DNA of 64,000 bases. Source: Lunularia cruciata. Its lineage: Eukaryota; Streptophyta; Marchantiopsida; Lunulariales; Lunulariaceae. A model generated the notes under the pieces. It saw only the letters and a list, made by a program, of their open reading frames with translations, was not told where the DNA came from and did not search any database. The position numbers were made by a program, and so were the translations under genes. The stretch is from positions 17,670,001 to 17,734,000 of the forward strand of contig OX419760.1 in assembly GCA_948567375.1 (NCBI GenBank), written 5' to 3'. Below, piece by piece: positions 13,454 to 30,308 of the stretch (its first letter is position 1; each line of letters starts with the position of its first letter).

Positions 13454-14203
13454 TGTAATACTCCGAGGACAAGAGAAGAGAGAAAACACATATTGCACAC
13501 TCAAACATTCGATGCTCCAAGGGAGCACCTTCTCTTTATTATATAGACAAAGAGGATCTCCTCCAAGGAAGCTCCACCATAGTATTAGGGACACAGATAG
13601 CATGACATTAGGTGACATGTCAGCAAGCTCCACCCTTGGATTACTTACTTGGATGGGTGACCTGTCTGGTCTAGGTCCTATCTGGTTGGTCAAACAAGCT
13701 TTGACCGGAGGGAATCTTTTAGGGAATCTTCCTGTAGGAATCTCAGAATCACATGAGTAAGGTACCGTTGGAAAGCTCTCGACGAGACAAAGTTGGGGGG
13801 AGGGAAGGCCAATCTTTCCTCCGTTGGGGGGGGAATCTGCACATTTTTGAGGCCTAATTCATCCGTTTAGGCCTCCGAAATTTCCTTCAAAGATTTTAGG
13901 CATATTTTGGTTCCTACTCTATTAGTAGAAGTCCCCTTTTGGTGATACCTCTTTCTGATCTGTTTAGTCCATCATGTGTAACATCCTTCCAGATGTTACC
14001 AAACCAATTCTCACCTTTAATTCATATATCTAGCTATTGGTTCTAAGGTTCTCAAGTCTATTTTGGTTTGTGCTCTATTAGTAGAAGTACTCTTTTGGTG
14101 ATATTTCTATCCGATCTATTTTGACCATCATGTATAACATCATTCTAGAAGTTACCAAACCGAATTTCACATCTAGATCATATGGCTAACCCTTGGTATT
14201 ACA
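13454..14203 (-). mobile_element. solo LTR of the Ty3/gypsy family found at 54-60 kb (long form)
   Basis: A 750-bp LTR in reverse orientation with TGTAAT...ATTACA ends, flanked by the perfect 5-bp target duplication AAGAG (13,449-13,453 and 14,204-14,208). It matches the LTRs of the full element at 54,050-60,656 along its whole length. It sits inside the LINE-like element, whose paralogues at 48.9 kb and 52.8 kb lack it at the matching point. No internal region remains, so it arose by LTR-LTR recombination. Confidence 0.9.
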
Positions 14204-14516
14204 AAGAGCTTATCATATTAGACGCCAAGAGGTACCACTCTCACTCTCATACTTTGTAGCATAGTTTAGACAAAATCCCTTGCTCTTCAAAGATCACTGG
14301 CTGGTGCAATCTATATGAGAGCAATAACTCTAGGTGATGCTTCTTTGGATGCTCCAGTAGTTTGTAGACCTTACTACTTGTATAGCTCAAATATATTAGA
14401 TGCAGTAGAGCAGATTTCTCATATTGATACTATTGGGGCCCAACACCATTCTACCTTTTTTGTCTCTCCCTTGTATGGCTTGTTGGGTCTTCCTCTCCTT
14501 CTTATGAAAAAAACAA

Positions 14517-14517
<1 letters not shown>

Positions 14518-14559
<42 letters not shown>
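14518..14559 (+). repeat. (TTA)14 tail of the LINE-like element
   Basis: Fourteen perfect TTA units directly after the end of the LINE-like coding trace, best read as its 3' tail. Confidence 0.85.
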
Positions 14560-14560
<1 letters not shown>

Positions 14561-14742
14561 ATGTGTTATCCCAAATATAAGTACATGGACAAGAGTATGA
14601 AGTGTATCCAAAAATGACAAACAGAAACTAAAAGAGAAATTAACAAGAAATTTGCATGATGAGTAGTTGTTAATGGGCGATGTAGGTTAGGGTCTAAATG
14701 TGGCAAGGATTGCCAGCCCGGTTGAGTCTGTAGGTTTGAGGG

Positions 14743-15258
14743 GAAAAGGGGACTTCTACTAATAGAGTAGGAACCAAAATATGCCTGAAATCTTTGAAGG
14801 CAATTTTGGAGGCCTAAACGGATGAATTAGGCCTTGAAAATGTGCAAGTTTGCTCTCCCCATGAAAGATAGGCTAGCCTTCCCTTCCCCTAGTTAGTCTT
14901 GTCAAGAGCTTCCAATGGTACCTTACGTGATTCTGAGACTCCTACATGAAGATTCCCTAAAAGATTCTCTCCGGTCAAAGCTTGTTTGACCAACCAGATA
15001 GGACCTAGACCGACATGTCACCCATCCAAGTAAGTAATTCAAGAGTGAAGCTTGCTGACATGTCACCCATCCAAGTAAATAATCCAAGGGTGAAGCTTGC
15101 TGACATGTCACCTATCTGTGTGCCTAATCCTATGGTGGAGCTTCCTTGGAGGAGATCTTTTTTGTTTATATAATAAAGAGAAGGTGCTCCTTTGGGGCAC
15201 CAAATGTTGAGTGTGTAATTTGTGTTTCTCTCTCTTCTCTTGTCCTCGGAGCATTAAA
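14743..15258 (+). mobile_element. truncated LTR, same gypsy family
   Basis: It matches the downstream two thirds of the long LTR, from the block reading AAAAGGGGACTTCTACTAAT to the LTR end. The upstream U3 part is absent. A segment of about 45 bp with the GCTGACATGTCACC motif is tandemly repeated here (15,045-15,115), unlike in the other copies. No target duplication was found. Confidence 0.8.
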
Positions 15259-18200
15259 AATCAACCCTCAAGTTCCAAATTTCTAGATAAATTTTCAAAA
15301 TTGTAATCTTGAATTTTAAATTTGGTGTGTGTGAATATAATGAATACTTTTTTTTTAATTCTTGGTAGTTTCTTCTTGGTACTTGATACCTAGTTTACTA
15401 CACATCTGTGCTCAATGATGATGAATCTACAAGTGCTCTAGAATTTCATATAATAGGTTTTATTTCATCTTAAAATACTATATGAATCCAAGTTATCAAT
15501 ATTTCTAATCTTGATTTGAAGTTTAGATGAGAAATCTGGATAATTCTATAATACTCTGCTGTATAAGAAGAAATAAATATATGCATTTATTTATTATAAT
15601 ATGATTACATGAATTAAATATATCAATAGCAAAATAGTTATATATAATCTATACCTTTGCCATTGTTATCTAATTCATTCATGTAATGATAAGATTAAGG
15701 GATATGAAGCTCTAAAAAAATGAAAAAATGAAAACCTGTTAATAGTAATAGTGAATGTCATTGACAACTATGAATATGCTCCTCCACATCCAAAACTCCT
15801 CGTTCTTGGAGATAGTTCAGAAACCTTGTAACAAACAACAAAGGCTAACAATAAGGATCTTCATACCACTCTTGCTCAAGGAACTTGATAATAAGAACTT
15901 CTAAGGTTCTTCATCAACCTAAGAAAAATTATGAGAATGCAAATAAATGAAAATGTTTGGTATCATGCAACTTGCATAAGGCTTCTACCATAGAGAGTGA
16001 AAATTCTAATTTTCAGATATTTACAAATATCATAGTATAGTAGTTCAAGGATTTACAAATATCATAAAGTGGATCATAAAAATATCACAAAATGAGAAAG
16101 CTATCTCATATAGTTCTCTAAATTCTCCTTGTGTGTATTGTCTAAGGAAAATCTCTTGTCTACATGGTCTTCTAGATTTTGCCTTAGTAGTGGGTAATAA
16201 ATATCTATAAATAAAACAGTCATACAATCTATTGTGTTTTTTTAATATTATACTTCCTCTTCATTTTTTATCAATCAGATCAAAACTACTAAGTTTTAAT
16301 ACATATGGAGAATATAGTTATTAGTTGCATCTTTCAAACATCCAATAAATTGTCAAAGTTATCTAAGTTTTGAAGCTATATCTTGTCTTTGAATATTCAT
16401 CATAGAGCAAGGAGAGAACTAACATAATAGTATTACTCCTTGGAGACTAGGCTCAAGGAAAGAGCTAATATTATACTTAGTACATTCCTCAAAAATCACT
16501 TGAGAAGCTAGTCAAAAATCATTGTATGTAGCTATTTATGAATAAATGACATATTTCTAAGCTATAAGTGAATCAAAGCATTCACACTTCTTTTTAAAGA
16601 GTACTCTATATATATAGAATATATTGATATCAAGAGTAGTAAAATAATTCTTCTCTCATTGCAAGCCTTCCTAATACTCCTTCATGTCTCCTCAAGAATG
16701 CAAAATCAAACCTACTCTCTACTCATAAGCCATTCTAGTGATGCATATATCCAATCCACGACAATTCTTTTTTTTTACCAAATCTTCTACAATTATTATT
16801 TTTTAGGATAATTATACCTCTAGCTCATATAAATAGACCTCTAAACCTACACAAAATTCCACAAATAAACTTAACTCCAAAACTCTCTTCTCAATCTCTC
16901 TAATATTATTACTTGAGTATCTCAAATCTTGTTATAATATCATAATACAACTAAAGTAACCTTTTGTCCAAAAGGGTTGGTGCAACCATGTAAAGGAAAG
17001 GATCAACACATATGCAAGATAAATAAGAGAAATTGAAACATCAAGAAGAGTACTCTTTATATCATGCATTGTTAGATCAATAACAAAATGTGAAGAATTA
17101 TAGAAGAAATAATTTATGTTTGAAAATGGATAATTTAGCCTTATTTTATTTATTATAGAGTTGAACCTATAAAAAGTCTGCTAAACCCTTGACTGGTCTA
17201 GAGTGTCCTTATTCTAAACTCAACTCAATCATCTTTGTGTTTGTTAGGTTAGCCTTATATCTTGGGGAACTATAATTTAATTTAACCTTTGTTAGTGTGC
17301 CAGCTTATGTTCAGGGTTTAATAACGGGCCTTGATAACAAGACTCTATATATGGGCTTCATATAGCACATGGAAGTCTTTAGTGCTCATACTTATAGAAG
17401 GAGTTAGAGAATGTAATAGACACCATAAGAGTGTATTAGATTCCGAGAAAATTTAGCAAATTCCAAGTGAGTGATGTGGATAGCAAAAGAGAGCTTATAC
17501 TAGGAGACTATATGAGGTAAGTGCCTAAAGATTAATAAAGTTTTGTGTTTCTAATGGACATAGCCTTGAGCATGAGATGAACCATATTGTCTCTCATGCT
17601 ATTTAATAGTGCTTGCTATTTTATCAATATCCTCCTCTCAGAGATTTTTTTTTCAGATCTCTATCCTCTATGAGCCATCATCTTCTATCATCGTCATGAA
17701 TATATAATTAAGAAGAGGATTAAGACATACATCCTTAACTTCCTCTTATGTGGCCACATCATTTAGAGAAGATACAATCCTTTGCTAGATTAAGTAACAT
17801 AAAGTCATGTATCTCTATCCACCTTACCATCTTGGATTTCATAGATCAAGCTATATATCAATGTAAAGCTTTTTTGCTTCCTTGTTGCAACAAATAGAGC
17901 ACTCAATATCTAGATGACATTAATTTGGATAAGTATACTCTTCTACTAAGTAACACCCAACAGTATAATCATGCACAAGGATTCAATATGTATATATCGC
18001 ACCTCCTTAAGGTGATTTTTCATAAAAGTAAAAGAATTTCTCTCAAGGCTTAGATACAAGAATCCTCATAATTGTAGAGCCTATTGAGCTTTGTTGAAGA
18101 ATTTCATTTAAGGTTAACTTAATATTACTATAGATTTCTTAACAATATTAGGTTTTGCATTAGGCTTGCTCAAATTTGGAGTCTCATCTCAAGTGTTGAA

Positions 18201-18680
18201 AACTCAATTGAAAGGTTAGCTCTACAACAACACAACAACACACAATGAAAAAACAAGCTAGAGTTTTGCATGACGTTTGCTCCACTCGATACTAAGGTTT
18301 TCTTCACATCTTTACGCAATATAGGGGTTTTTAGGCTTGCTTAGTGATGATGATATAACCAGAATTTTACTTAGATTTTGCATTTAACTTGTATTCTTTG
18401 CAAATGATTTAACTTCATAATATTTATTTCAACTTTGTTAGGATTCATTGTATCTTATATAAACCTTTGCAAGATTAACTACCTAAATGACTTGCAACAT
18501 ACCTCCACATCATGGGAGAACTATTTTTTTGGATTTATTTGTATCTTTTGTGGGTTTAATTGCATATACTTTAGTTTGTAAAATATATTTGGAGTTTAGT
18601 AGGTTTGCTAGGCTTTGCTATGCTTAGCTTTAGCTTTATTTTGGTGTTTCTTGAGTTATTTTGGATTTTTATTAAATAAA
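15259..18680. other. AT-rich gene-free block
   Basis: Very AT-rich and without long frames, recognised domains or clear repeats. It probably consists of decayed insertions. Confidence 0.6.
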
Positions 18681-19213
18681 TGTAATAAAATTAGCTAGAC
18701 ATATTATCTAGAGGTAGAAATTGGCTTGGTAATATCTAGAAAGGTGTTATATATGATAGTATTAATAGATTAAACAGAGGTGTAACCAAAAGAGTATTTC
18801 CACTAATAGAGAAAAGATAAAAAACACACTAAAAACTTTAGAGCCAATTTTGGAGGCCTAAATGGATGAATTAGGCCTTGAAGATAGAAACACTTTGAAA
18901 CCTCACCTATGTTATTCTGAGCTTCATATAGAAATATTCCATAAATATTCCTTCTAGTCAAAAAAATTGGACCAACCATATAGGACAAGGACCAACATGT
19001 CACGCATCCATGCAACTAATCTAAGGGTGGAGCTCACTAACATGTCACCAATCCATGTATATGATCCAAAGGTGGAGCTCCCTTTGAGGAGATCTTCTTT
19101 ACTTTATAATAAAGACAAGGTGCTCCTTTGCGGCATTGGAGTATTGAGTGATGAAGCATTGAGTTCTTCTCTTGTATTTCTCTTGGAGATTCTCTTGTCC
19201 ACCAAAGATTACA
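18681..19213 (+). mobile_element. solo LTR, short form of the same gypsy family
   Basis: A 533-bp LTR with TGTAAT...ATTACA ends and a perfect 5-bp target duplication ATAAA (18,676-18,680 and 19,214-19,218). It shares the GGAGGCCTAAATGGATGAAT block and the ACATGTCAC repeats with the long LTRs, but has only one copy of the U3 module that is doubled in the long form. It is closest by eye to the LTR at 61,317-61,897. Confidence 0.85.
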
Positions 19214-21980
19214 ATAAATAATGTTAGATTGTGAATTATTAGCCTATGTTCATATTTTAGTGCTTGTAAAGGAGTTCTCACAAAATTAGGAGTTCACTTG
19301 CAAAATTAAGATATTAGACTATGAGATTTTTGTTGAAAACATAAGAAGAATATAAGATAAAACTCAATGTAAATAGTACTTGGAGTTGATGGTATTGCAT
19401 GCACAAACCTACCTACATTCCATGAAAATTAGTCTACTTTCTTGATCTTAGACATATTTTTATCTAATTTTCTCATTATAAAATCATCCTTAACAAATGA
19501 AAATCAAGAAATAAAGTCAAAGGTAGGATTTAATCAACCAAGGACAATTAATTGTTCAAATCAATAATATTTTATTCTTATCTATGGTTTGCAGTTTCAT
19601 CTTCTACTATTGTTAATGAAGGAAAAATGAAAAAACTTTTCTTTACTTTACTCTCTCATTTAATAAAAATAAAAATAAAAATCTACTATTCTCCTCTATT
19701 TTCTATTTGAAAGCTTCACTCTCCTCACCTACTACACCGAATTCACAAGTACTAAAACAAGGTTCATTTAAATTTCAATAAACTTATCCCTTGATGGTGA
19801 TTCTTCTTTCAACAACCTTCTTTCTCCTTAAAAAGGATCATTTAGATTTTAACAAACCATCTTTCCTTGGTCATGACTCTTGACCAACCCTTGATTGGGA
19901 TATATATATTGATTTTTACCTTAAAATTGTTTATTAAAAAAAATTAATGAAAGAATTAGCCTTAACTTGAACACCCTCCCAATTCAACAAACCTACACCT
20001 ACATCAAAAACTCAAAATGTCATTAAAGCTTAACAATTTCTATTAAAATAAAATCAAAGGTAAGAAGTGAAAAAGGTATTGTCAAAGGAAGAAAGCTAAT
20101 AAGCATTCTAAACTCTAACTAAATTAGCAAGTTAACATTTATCATCATGAATCTATGGTTCTTCATGTAATAAGAACCTTTCCAATAACTAAAGTAAATC
20201 TTTCTGTAAATTGCACAATGATGTATTAGAAATACCAATGTTCTCATGAAATAATCAAATATGTATGTGAATAACTTCTTGGAAAAATCTGATGAAATTC
20301 TAACTTATTCTTCATGAATTTACTATTTTACTTTTATTTCAAAAAATTAGTTATTATTTACGTAAGATCTATACAATTCTCCAATAACTAAGTACTCTTC
20401 TAAAATCTTACTTACCTTAAAAAGATGATATTTATACTATAGTAGTATAAGTACACATTGTCTAAGTGTAGGTGCACATTGCACAAGTGGTAGTTACCCA
20501 TCCGTGAAAGGGTAGTCCACACTTTTAGGGTAAGTGGAATACCCTTATCTTACTTACAATTGGAAAGTACACTAATGATCTTATTGTGGTGGAAGCAATA
20601 GATACTTGCTTGATAACTCTTTTTGCCCTCCTTAATTCAAGTAATGGATGAAGAATACGACAAATTAAAATTCAGGAGAAACTTTGATTGAGATCATCTT
20701 CAGAGGGGAGCATTTGATAGTCATCACATAGGTTCTTAAGCCTATCTTCTATGTATAAGTACATTATGCATAGGGTTTATCCTAGTTTTCTTTAATTCAT
20801 AGTAGCTAAAGTTATTTTTGAAAATTGCTAGTTATGTCTATATATGCATTATTTTTTATCATCAGATGTTTGACATATAAAATAACCCTAAATTAAATCC
20901 ATAAAGGCTTGAAAGGATTGAATCATTCTAGTTATTTACTTCTTATGCAAATTGTTTTACATGAGTTATTGTTCTCTTTGGTACATACAAGTAAATATAT
21001 ATACAATGCTTAGGATTTTCACAATTTATGATTGAAGGAGGAAAATAAAGAGAATTTGGAAAAGAAACAAGATATTACAAACTTCAACCATTGAACACAA
21101 CGTGAATTTTTTTAACAAGATAAGTAGACTCAAACTTATAACTTTGATAAGGTAAATTCAAAATATTATGTTTATTCTATAGAACTATGTGGCATTTGTA
21201 AAATTCAAGGATCACCTTCTATATAACTAGGCAATATTTTCTTCATAATATATCTATTTCTTTATTTACCTCTCTTAACTCTATAGACATTTTAGGTGAC
21301 TTCTTAAAACATCTAATTGGTTTTGAGAATCACAAAAAATTTCTACAAAAGCACTTGAAAAATGTATAAAAGTTAAAATTGATACTCTACTATATGATTC
21401 ACAAAATACTATCTTCCAAACCCTATAATATGGGTCAATTTTGAAATGATTGAATGTTAATAGAAATTATAGATTATAAGGGAATACCCCATCTAAAAGA
21501 ATCCATAATTGTAAAAAAAAACTTTAATTTACACTATAATAATTAAAGCAATGGCATATTATAAATTTTTTAATCTTATAGATGAAGATAACTTGAGTGA
21601 CCTTAAAATAGTATTGATAAGTGAGTATCTATATCCAAATTATCTAGTGATATTTCTTATATTCTTAGAAACTTCTATACAAATTCCCTATGTTTATCTT
21701 ACAAATGAAATTTATTATTGTCAATCAAGAAGTATTATTTTTGAATTCTATGATAACATAATATCAATTGAATAATAGTAAAATGATAAAAACAAGTAGT
21801 TCCCTCGAGGACACAAGCCCTCGAGCCGGTAATGACTAAAGTGAAGAAGGGAAATGTCACTAAATTGCAATTTATTTATTTCTGTATATTGAACCTCTTG
21901 GAAATGAACTATTCCTAGAGGGGATATTATCCAGGGTAATGTCACTCCATGGAACACTATGGAAAAGAGAAAACTAACCA
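19214..21980. other. AT-rich gene-free block
   Basis: Very AT-rich. The small frame at 21,551-21,775 has no recognisable features. The block ends close to the tandem repeat at 21,981, where base composition returns to the gene-region level. Confidence 0.6.
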
Positions 21981-22042
21981 TCATTTTCACTACAAGTAGG
22001 TTCCACATATGTCATTTTCACTACAAGTAGGTTCCACATATG
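21981..22042. repeat. perfect 31-bp tandem duplication
   Basis: Two identical 31-bp units (21,981-22,011 and 22,012-22,042) that begin TCATTTTCACTACAAGTAGG. It sits at the border between the AT-rich block and the second gene region. Confidence 0.9.
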
Positions 22043-23344
22043 TCATGAAAGTAATTGTTCACTCTCCTCCAAAGGCCGCTCCACCCCGAAGGCCTCAACT
22101 CCGAAGGTTATGTGTTACCTGAAGACTATTTGTTTATCTGACCCATACTATAGGTGTGTTATCCTAAAAATCTGGATTTGGCTCGTGGGATGCCCTGCGC
22201 GATGGACCTATCATTCATTGACGAAAATGATCATTTGGTTCTAACTATTGTGCGTATGGTATTCTTGTGAGTATCTGAAAAATCATTCAGCTATATCAAC
22301 TAAATCAACTAAACTTGCTGTCACTAAACAATTACTTTATAACACCTCCACATGTAAATCAGATTGATCCACGTTTAACAATCCTTGCTGACCATATAAA
22401 TTAAAGGGGTTTAAGCAATGGAAAGCACCAAAAAGCTAAGTAGAGGTCTAAATTTGGCTCCAAAGTTTCAAAACACAGATGATTAAATTGCATCATTCTT
22501 GGCTCTTCAAAGAGTTGAAGTATTTGGTCCGTAATTCATGCAGTTCTCCACTCAGGAATGGATTAACAAATTTCGCTTCTGTCCTCATTCGCATACCCAG
22601 TCGTGGTATGTGCGGTAGTTGCACACTTCTATGTGATCTTAGCCCGAAAGTGGAGAAGAGAGTAAACAAAGCTATAAAACTGACGTTACAAGAGCTATCT
22701 GACCACCGGATGCATTTTCTCAATTTAACCGATACAATTGCAAGTTTCTTGGTTCGTTGATGTTTCCAACGAACCAGGGCCTTCACTTGGTCATCAACTT
22801 TAAGCTGTTCTTTCATTCAATATCCTACAACATAACACCGGATGCAATTTTACCGATATAATTGCAAGTTGCGTGGCTCGATGATATACGTTGGCTGTAT
22901 ATTTGCTACACGTTCTAATCATCGGACTAAGGAGCGTGAGAGTACACCCTTTGAGCTGTCAAGTACCCAAATGTGATGAAGTTAGATAGATAGCAACGAA
23001 ACAGTATGCTGATATGTATGTATGCGAACCAATTTTCAATGCCCGGTGAGCAAACATGAGACCGTTCACCCACACGCATCGCGTTTGAGGTTCTAATCAG
23101 GACAGTGGGACAAACTCAGTGTTTAATTCAATTGTCTAATCTGGAACGCAACTCATCTCAACGCAACCCTAAACCTCTGTTTGTAATAGAAAATCGGGGC
23201 TTAACCTATTTTGGGAAGAAGGATTAACACACTAGATAAGCACACTAAAATACCCTACAAATGGAACTTGAATCCTGAACGCCCTCCCCAATCTTGAGTG
23301 TCTCGAATCTTCCAACTCTTGATGAGGATCATGGACGCCAGTAC
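22043..23344. other. spacer with a small direct repeat and ambiguous frames
   Basis: A segment of about 55 bp beginning ACCGGATGCA occurs at about 22,704 and again, diverged, at about 22,838. Overlapping frames on both strands at 22,479-22,816 (93 and 107 residues) have no recognised domain. Either could include a further exon of the unidentified gene to the right, but I cannot support it. Confidence 0.35.
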
Positions 23345-23440
23345 CAGCTTTCCTCGCTAGCTTTGCTTCCTTCCTCAATAAGTTCTTCCACGGAACTAAA
23401 ACTTGTGGATGCGAGAAAAATTCCATCTGAAAATTGCGTC

Positions 23441-23803
23441 GCAAACGCAGAATCAACATCTGCAGCTGTTTATATAGTAAACGAACTTACCATCATCGTC
23501 ATGAGCTGTCACAACTTGGGAAACATAAGTCGCACAATGCAACGATCTTACTTAGGAAAGGGCTACTCAAGCTCAAAATAAACCAGAGAGAGGACAACCT
23601 GAAGGCGATCCGGGAAAGAGCGTGCCATAGCTTCGAGTGTGCCAACTCCAGGGCTGGAGCCTGACCATCTCATCCTCCGAACTCTGCAAGAGAAAGATCA
23701 AATGAGCAAGTTCGGCCAGAAGGTATCGGGAAATTTGAAAAACACCAGAAGGATGGAGAAAATGAAGCTCGCTCAGCCAGAGCACATCATCAAAGTCGCT
23801 GCG
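23441..23803. repeat. direct duplication, copy 1
   Basis: About 350 bp closely similar to 24,312-24,662, roughly 870 bp away. Both copies contain the same presumed exon pair of the unidentified minus-strand gene with its splice sites. They differ by scattered substitutions and small indels, so the duplication is not recent. Confidence 0.85.
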
Positions 23804-24311
23804 AGTAAGGGTAATCTTCCCTTACCTGGAAACAGTGTAGCATGAACAGAAGATAATTTGTTTTCTCCCTTATACGTTCCAAACATGCTCCTCCTGACAT
23901 TGAGAAAAAACCGTTATAACTTTTTGTCATCGTATCGTAATTGAGAGCTCAACAACTAAATCTTTTGCTTAAAAGCTTCCAAATTGAATACAACCAAAAA
24001 CCACCACGGAAAAAGCTTTCTTAGTTTACAGAAAAGCTCATCTGTCTGGGCCAGGAAACGCTGGGCTTCTGAGATTTGATTAGAATACCTGGGTAAAAAC
24101 TCTTTGGCAGAACGCGGGGAAAACGTCCTCCCTGTCATGAAAGCATCTTCAAGCCGGCACGTTCTCCCGAAAATGCTCCACGCCCCATTAACATCCTGGA
24201 CGTATTAGCAGAAAATGAGGCTAATTTTGAGACATAATCTTCCCTTCTTTTTAACAGCTATGATGAGACAAGAGAATTAACTCCTGAACTCACGCTTGTA
24301 TGAGAACTGAC

Positions 24312-24662
24312 GTAGAATCGATGTCTGCAGCTGTCTATTTAGTAAACTAACTTACCATCATCGTCATGAGCTGTCACAACTTGGGAAACATACGTCGCAC
24401 TATGCAACGATCTTACGTAGGAAAGGGCCACTCAAGCATATACTTCAAAACAAACCAGAGAGAGGACACCCTGAAAACGACCCAGTGAAAGAGCGTGCCA
24501 TAACTTCAAGTGTGCCAACTCCAGGACTGGAGACCTGACCATCTCATCCTCCAACCCTCTGCAAGAAAAAGATCAAATAAGCATGTTCGGCCAGAAAGTA
24601 TCAGGAAAACTGAAAAACGCAAGTAGGATGGACAAAATGAAGCTCGCTCAGCCAGAGCACAT
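24312..24662. repeat. direct duplication, copy 2
   Basis: Partner of 23,441-23,803. It stops at the fold-back, where the sequence reverses into an inverted piece of the same unit. Confidence 0.85.
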
Positions 24663-24697
24663 TAGCGACTTTTGATGATGTGCTCTGGCTGAGCGAG
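24643..24697. repeat. perfect 20-bp inverted repeat (fold-back junction)
   Basis: The left arm CTCGCTCAGCCAGAGCACAT (24,643-24,662) and right arm (24,678-24,697) are perfect reverse complements around a 15-nt loop. The stretch 24,663-24,697 is itself the reverse complement of copy 1 (about 23,768-23,802) apart from one base. This indicates an inverted template switch rather than chance. Confidence 0.9.
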
Positions 24698-25423
24698 TTT
24701 GGAGCGACTTGTCACCTTTGGCAACCGACCAGTAAACCTCTGCAATTTTCGTGATTTTATCACTCTGAATCTCATTAAGCGTAATTGCGTTGCCAGGCAT
24801 CGGTCCAAGCTTCTGCTCTACAGATTTTTCTAAAGTCTCCGTCAAAGGAACCACCGGTGGGGTCTAATACTAGGCAACTTTGGCCCTTCTTCATATGCGT
24901 AAAGGTTCGACGCCATTTCGACTTCCCTCTCCTTCAAAGTCCACCCCAGCCTACACACCTTGTCTTCGAACCTCCCCCCCCCTCGCGACAAACAACGGAA
25001 ACAGCTTCCTTCCTGCTCTGGTCGGTCGCACCGGAATAAATCACCCCCTATCTCGCACATCTTGGCAATCAGTGTCCTAAACTATCGACCACACCGACAC
25101 TCGAGCAGCGCGTTGCGCGAGCCCTTTCTTCACGGTGTCAAGATCGCTCGATCATCTGCGCATTGTCGCCACCACGCCAAGCCCTCACTCAACCCGCCCG
25201 TATGCATTCTTCAGGGCTGGGCTCTATTCCCGTCGCCCCCGTCCATCCGTCTGCAAGCAACAACAATGCGCGTGTAATCTCTCTCTAAGAAAATTCCGGG
25301 AAAAAGTCGGATTTTATCAGCCGCTATGTCAGGCTTTTGAATTCTAAAGGTCTCGAATCCGGTGCCGCTAAGGACCAAAACTCTTGTCGTTTAGCGACGA
25401 AACGGCCGGATACTTAAACAATT

Positions 25424-30262
<4,839 letters not shown>

Positions 30263-30302
30263 ACCACATTGAACTTTGAGCTATTTCTTCTGTGAAGGGT
30301 TT

Positions 30303-30308
30303 AATAAA
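30303..30308 (+). terminator. AATAAA polyadenylation signal of the helicase gene
   Basis: A canonical AATAAA begins 41 nt after the helicase stop codon. Confidence 0.5.

Larger units (their letters stand above)
12517..14559 (+). mobile_element. LINE-like non-LTR retroelement, 3' portion, split by a solo LTR
   Basis: The plus-strand coding trace is decayed but shows a zinc-knuckle-like CxCx9Hx3C motif (C-E-C ... H-I-K-R-C, near 13,035-13,090). This is followed by QRIAIHD, then VTLADTNLVHDAILEGV (near 13,250) and ELYGAMDMHF (near 13,400). The trace resumes after the solo LTR with LYSSNILDAVEQISHIDTIG (near 14,380) and ends in a (TTA)14 tail. A C-terminal zinc knuckle and a microsatellite tail are typical of LINEs; no reverse transcriptase domain is visible here, so the class is inference. 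Frame changes and stops show that it is dead. Two inverted relatives lie at 48,571-48,960 and 52,555-53,400. The 5' limit is uncertain. Confidence 0.5.
23345..24916 (-). pseudogene. unidentified multi-exon gene, rearranged, probably a pseudogene
   Basis: Several minus-strand segments look like real exons but I cannot name the family. The order from the ATG at 24,916 is: a start MASNLYAYEEGPKLP; a segment containing VPLTETLEKSVEQKLGPMPG and SDKITKIAEVYWSVAK (to about 24,718); a duplicated exon pair (about 24,370-24,540); a segment containing WSIFGRTCRLEDAFMTGRTF (about 24,060-24,195); the second copy of the pair (about 23,497-23,660) containing LELAHSKLWHALSRIAF and SQVVTAHDDDG; and GIFLASTSFSSVEELIEEG (23,345-23,426). 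Splice sites are good in places (GTAAGT after HDDDG, TTTCAG before 23,426). Signs of damage are a frame change between the start peptide and the next segment, a one-base difference between the duplicated exons, and a fold-back inside the gene (24,643-24,697). Confidence 0.45.

Noticed and set aside
14315-14560. Plus-strand frame ending in a Tyr run
   Set aside because: It is the LINE-like coding end read into its (TTA)14 tail, not a separate gene.
22479-22816. Overlapping frames of 93 and 107 residues on opposite strands
   Set aside because: Neither has a recognisable domain or clear splice partner, so I could not choose a strand.
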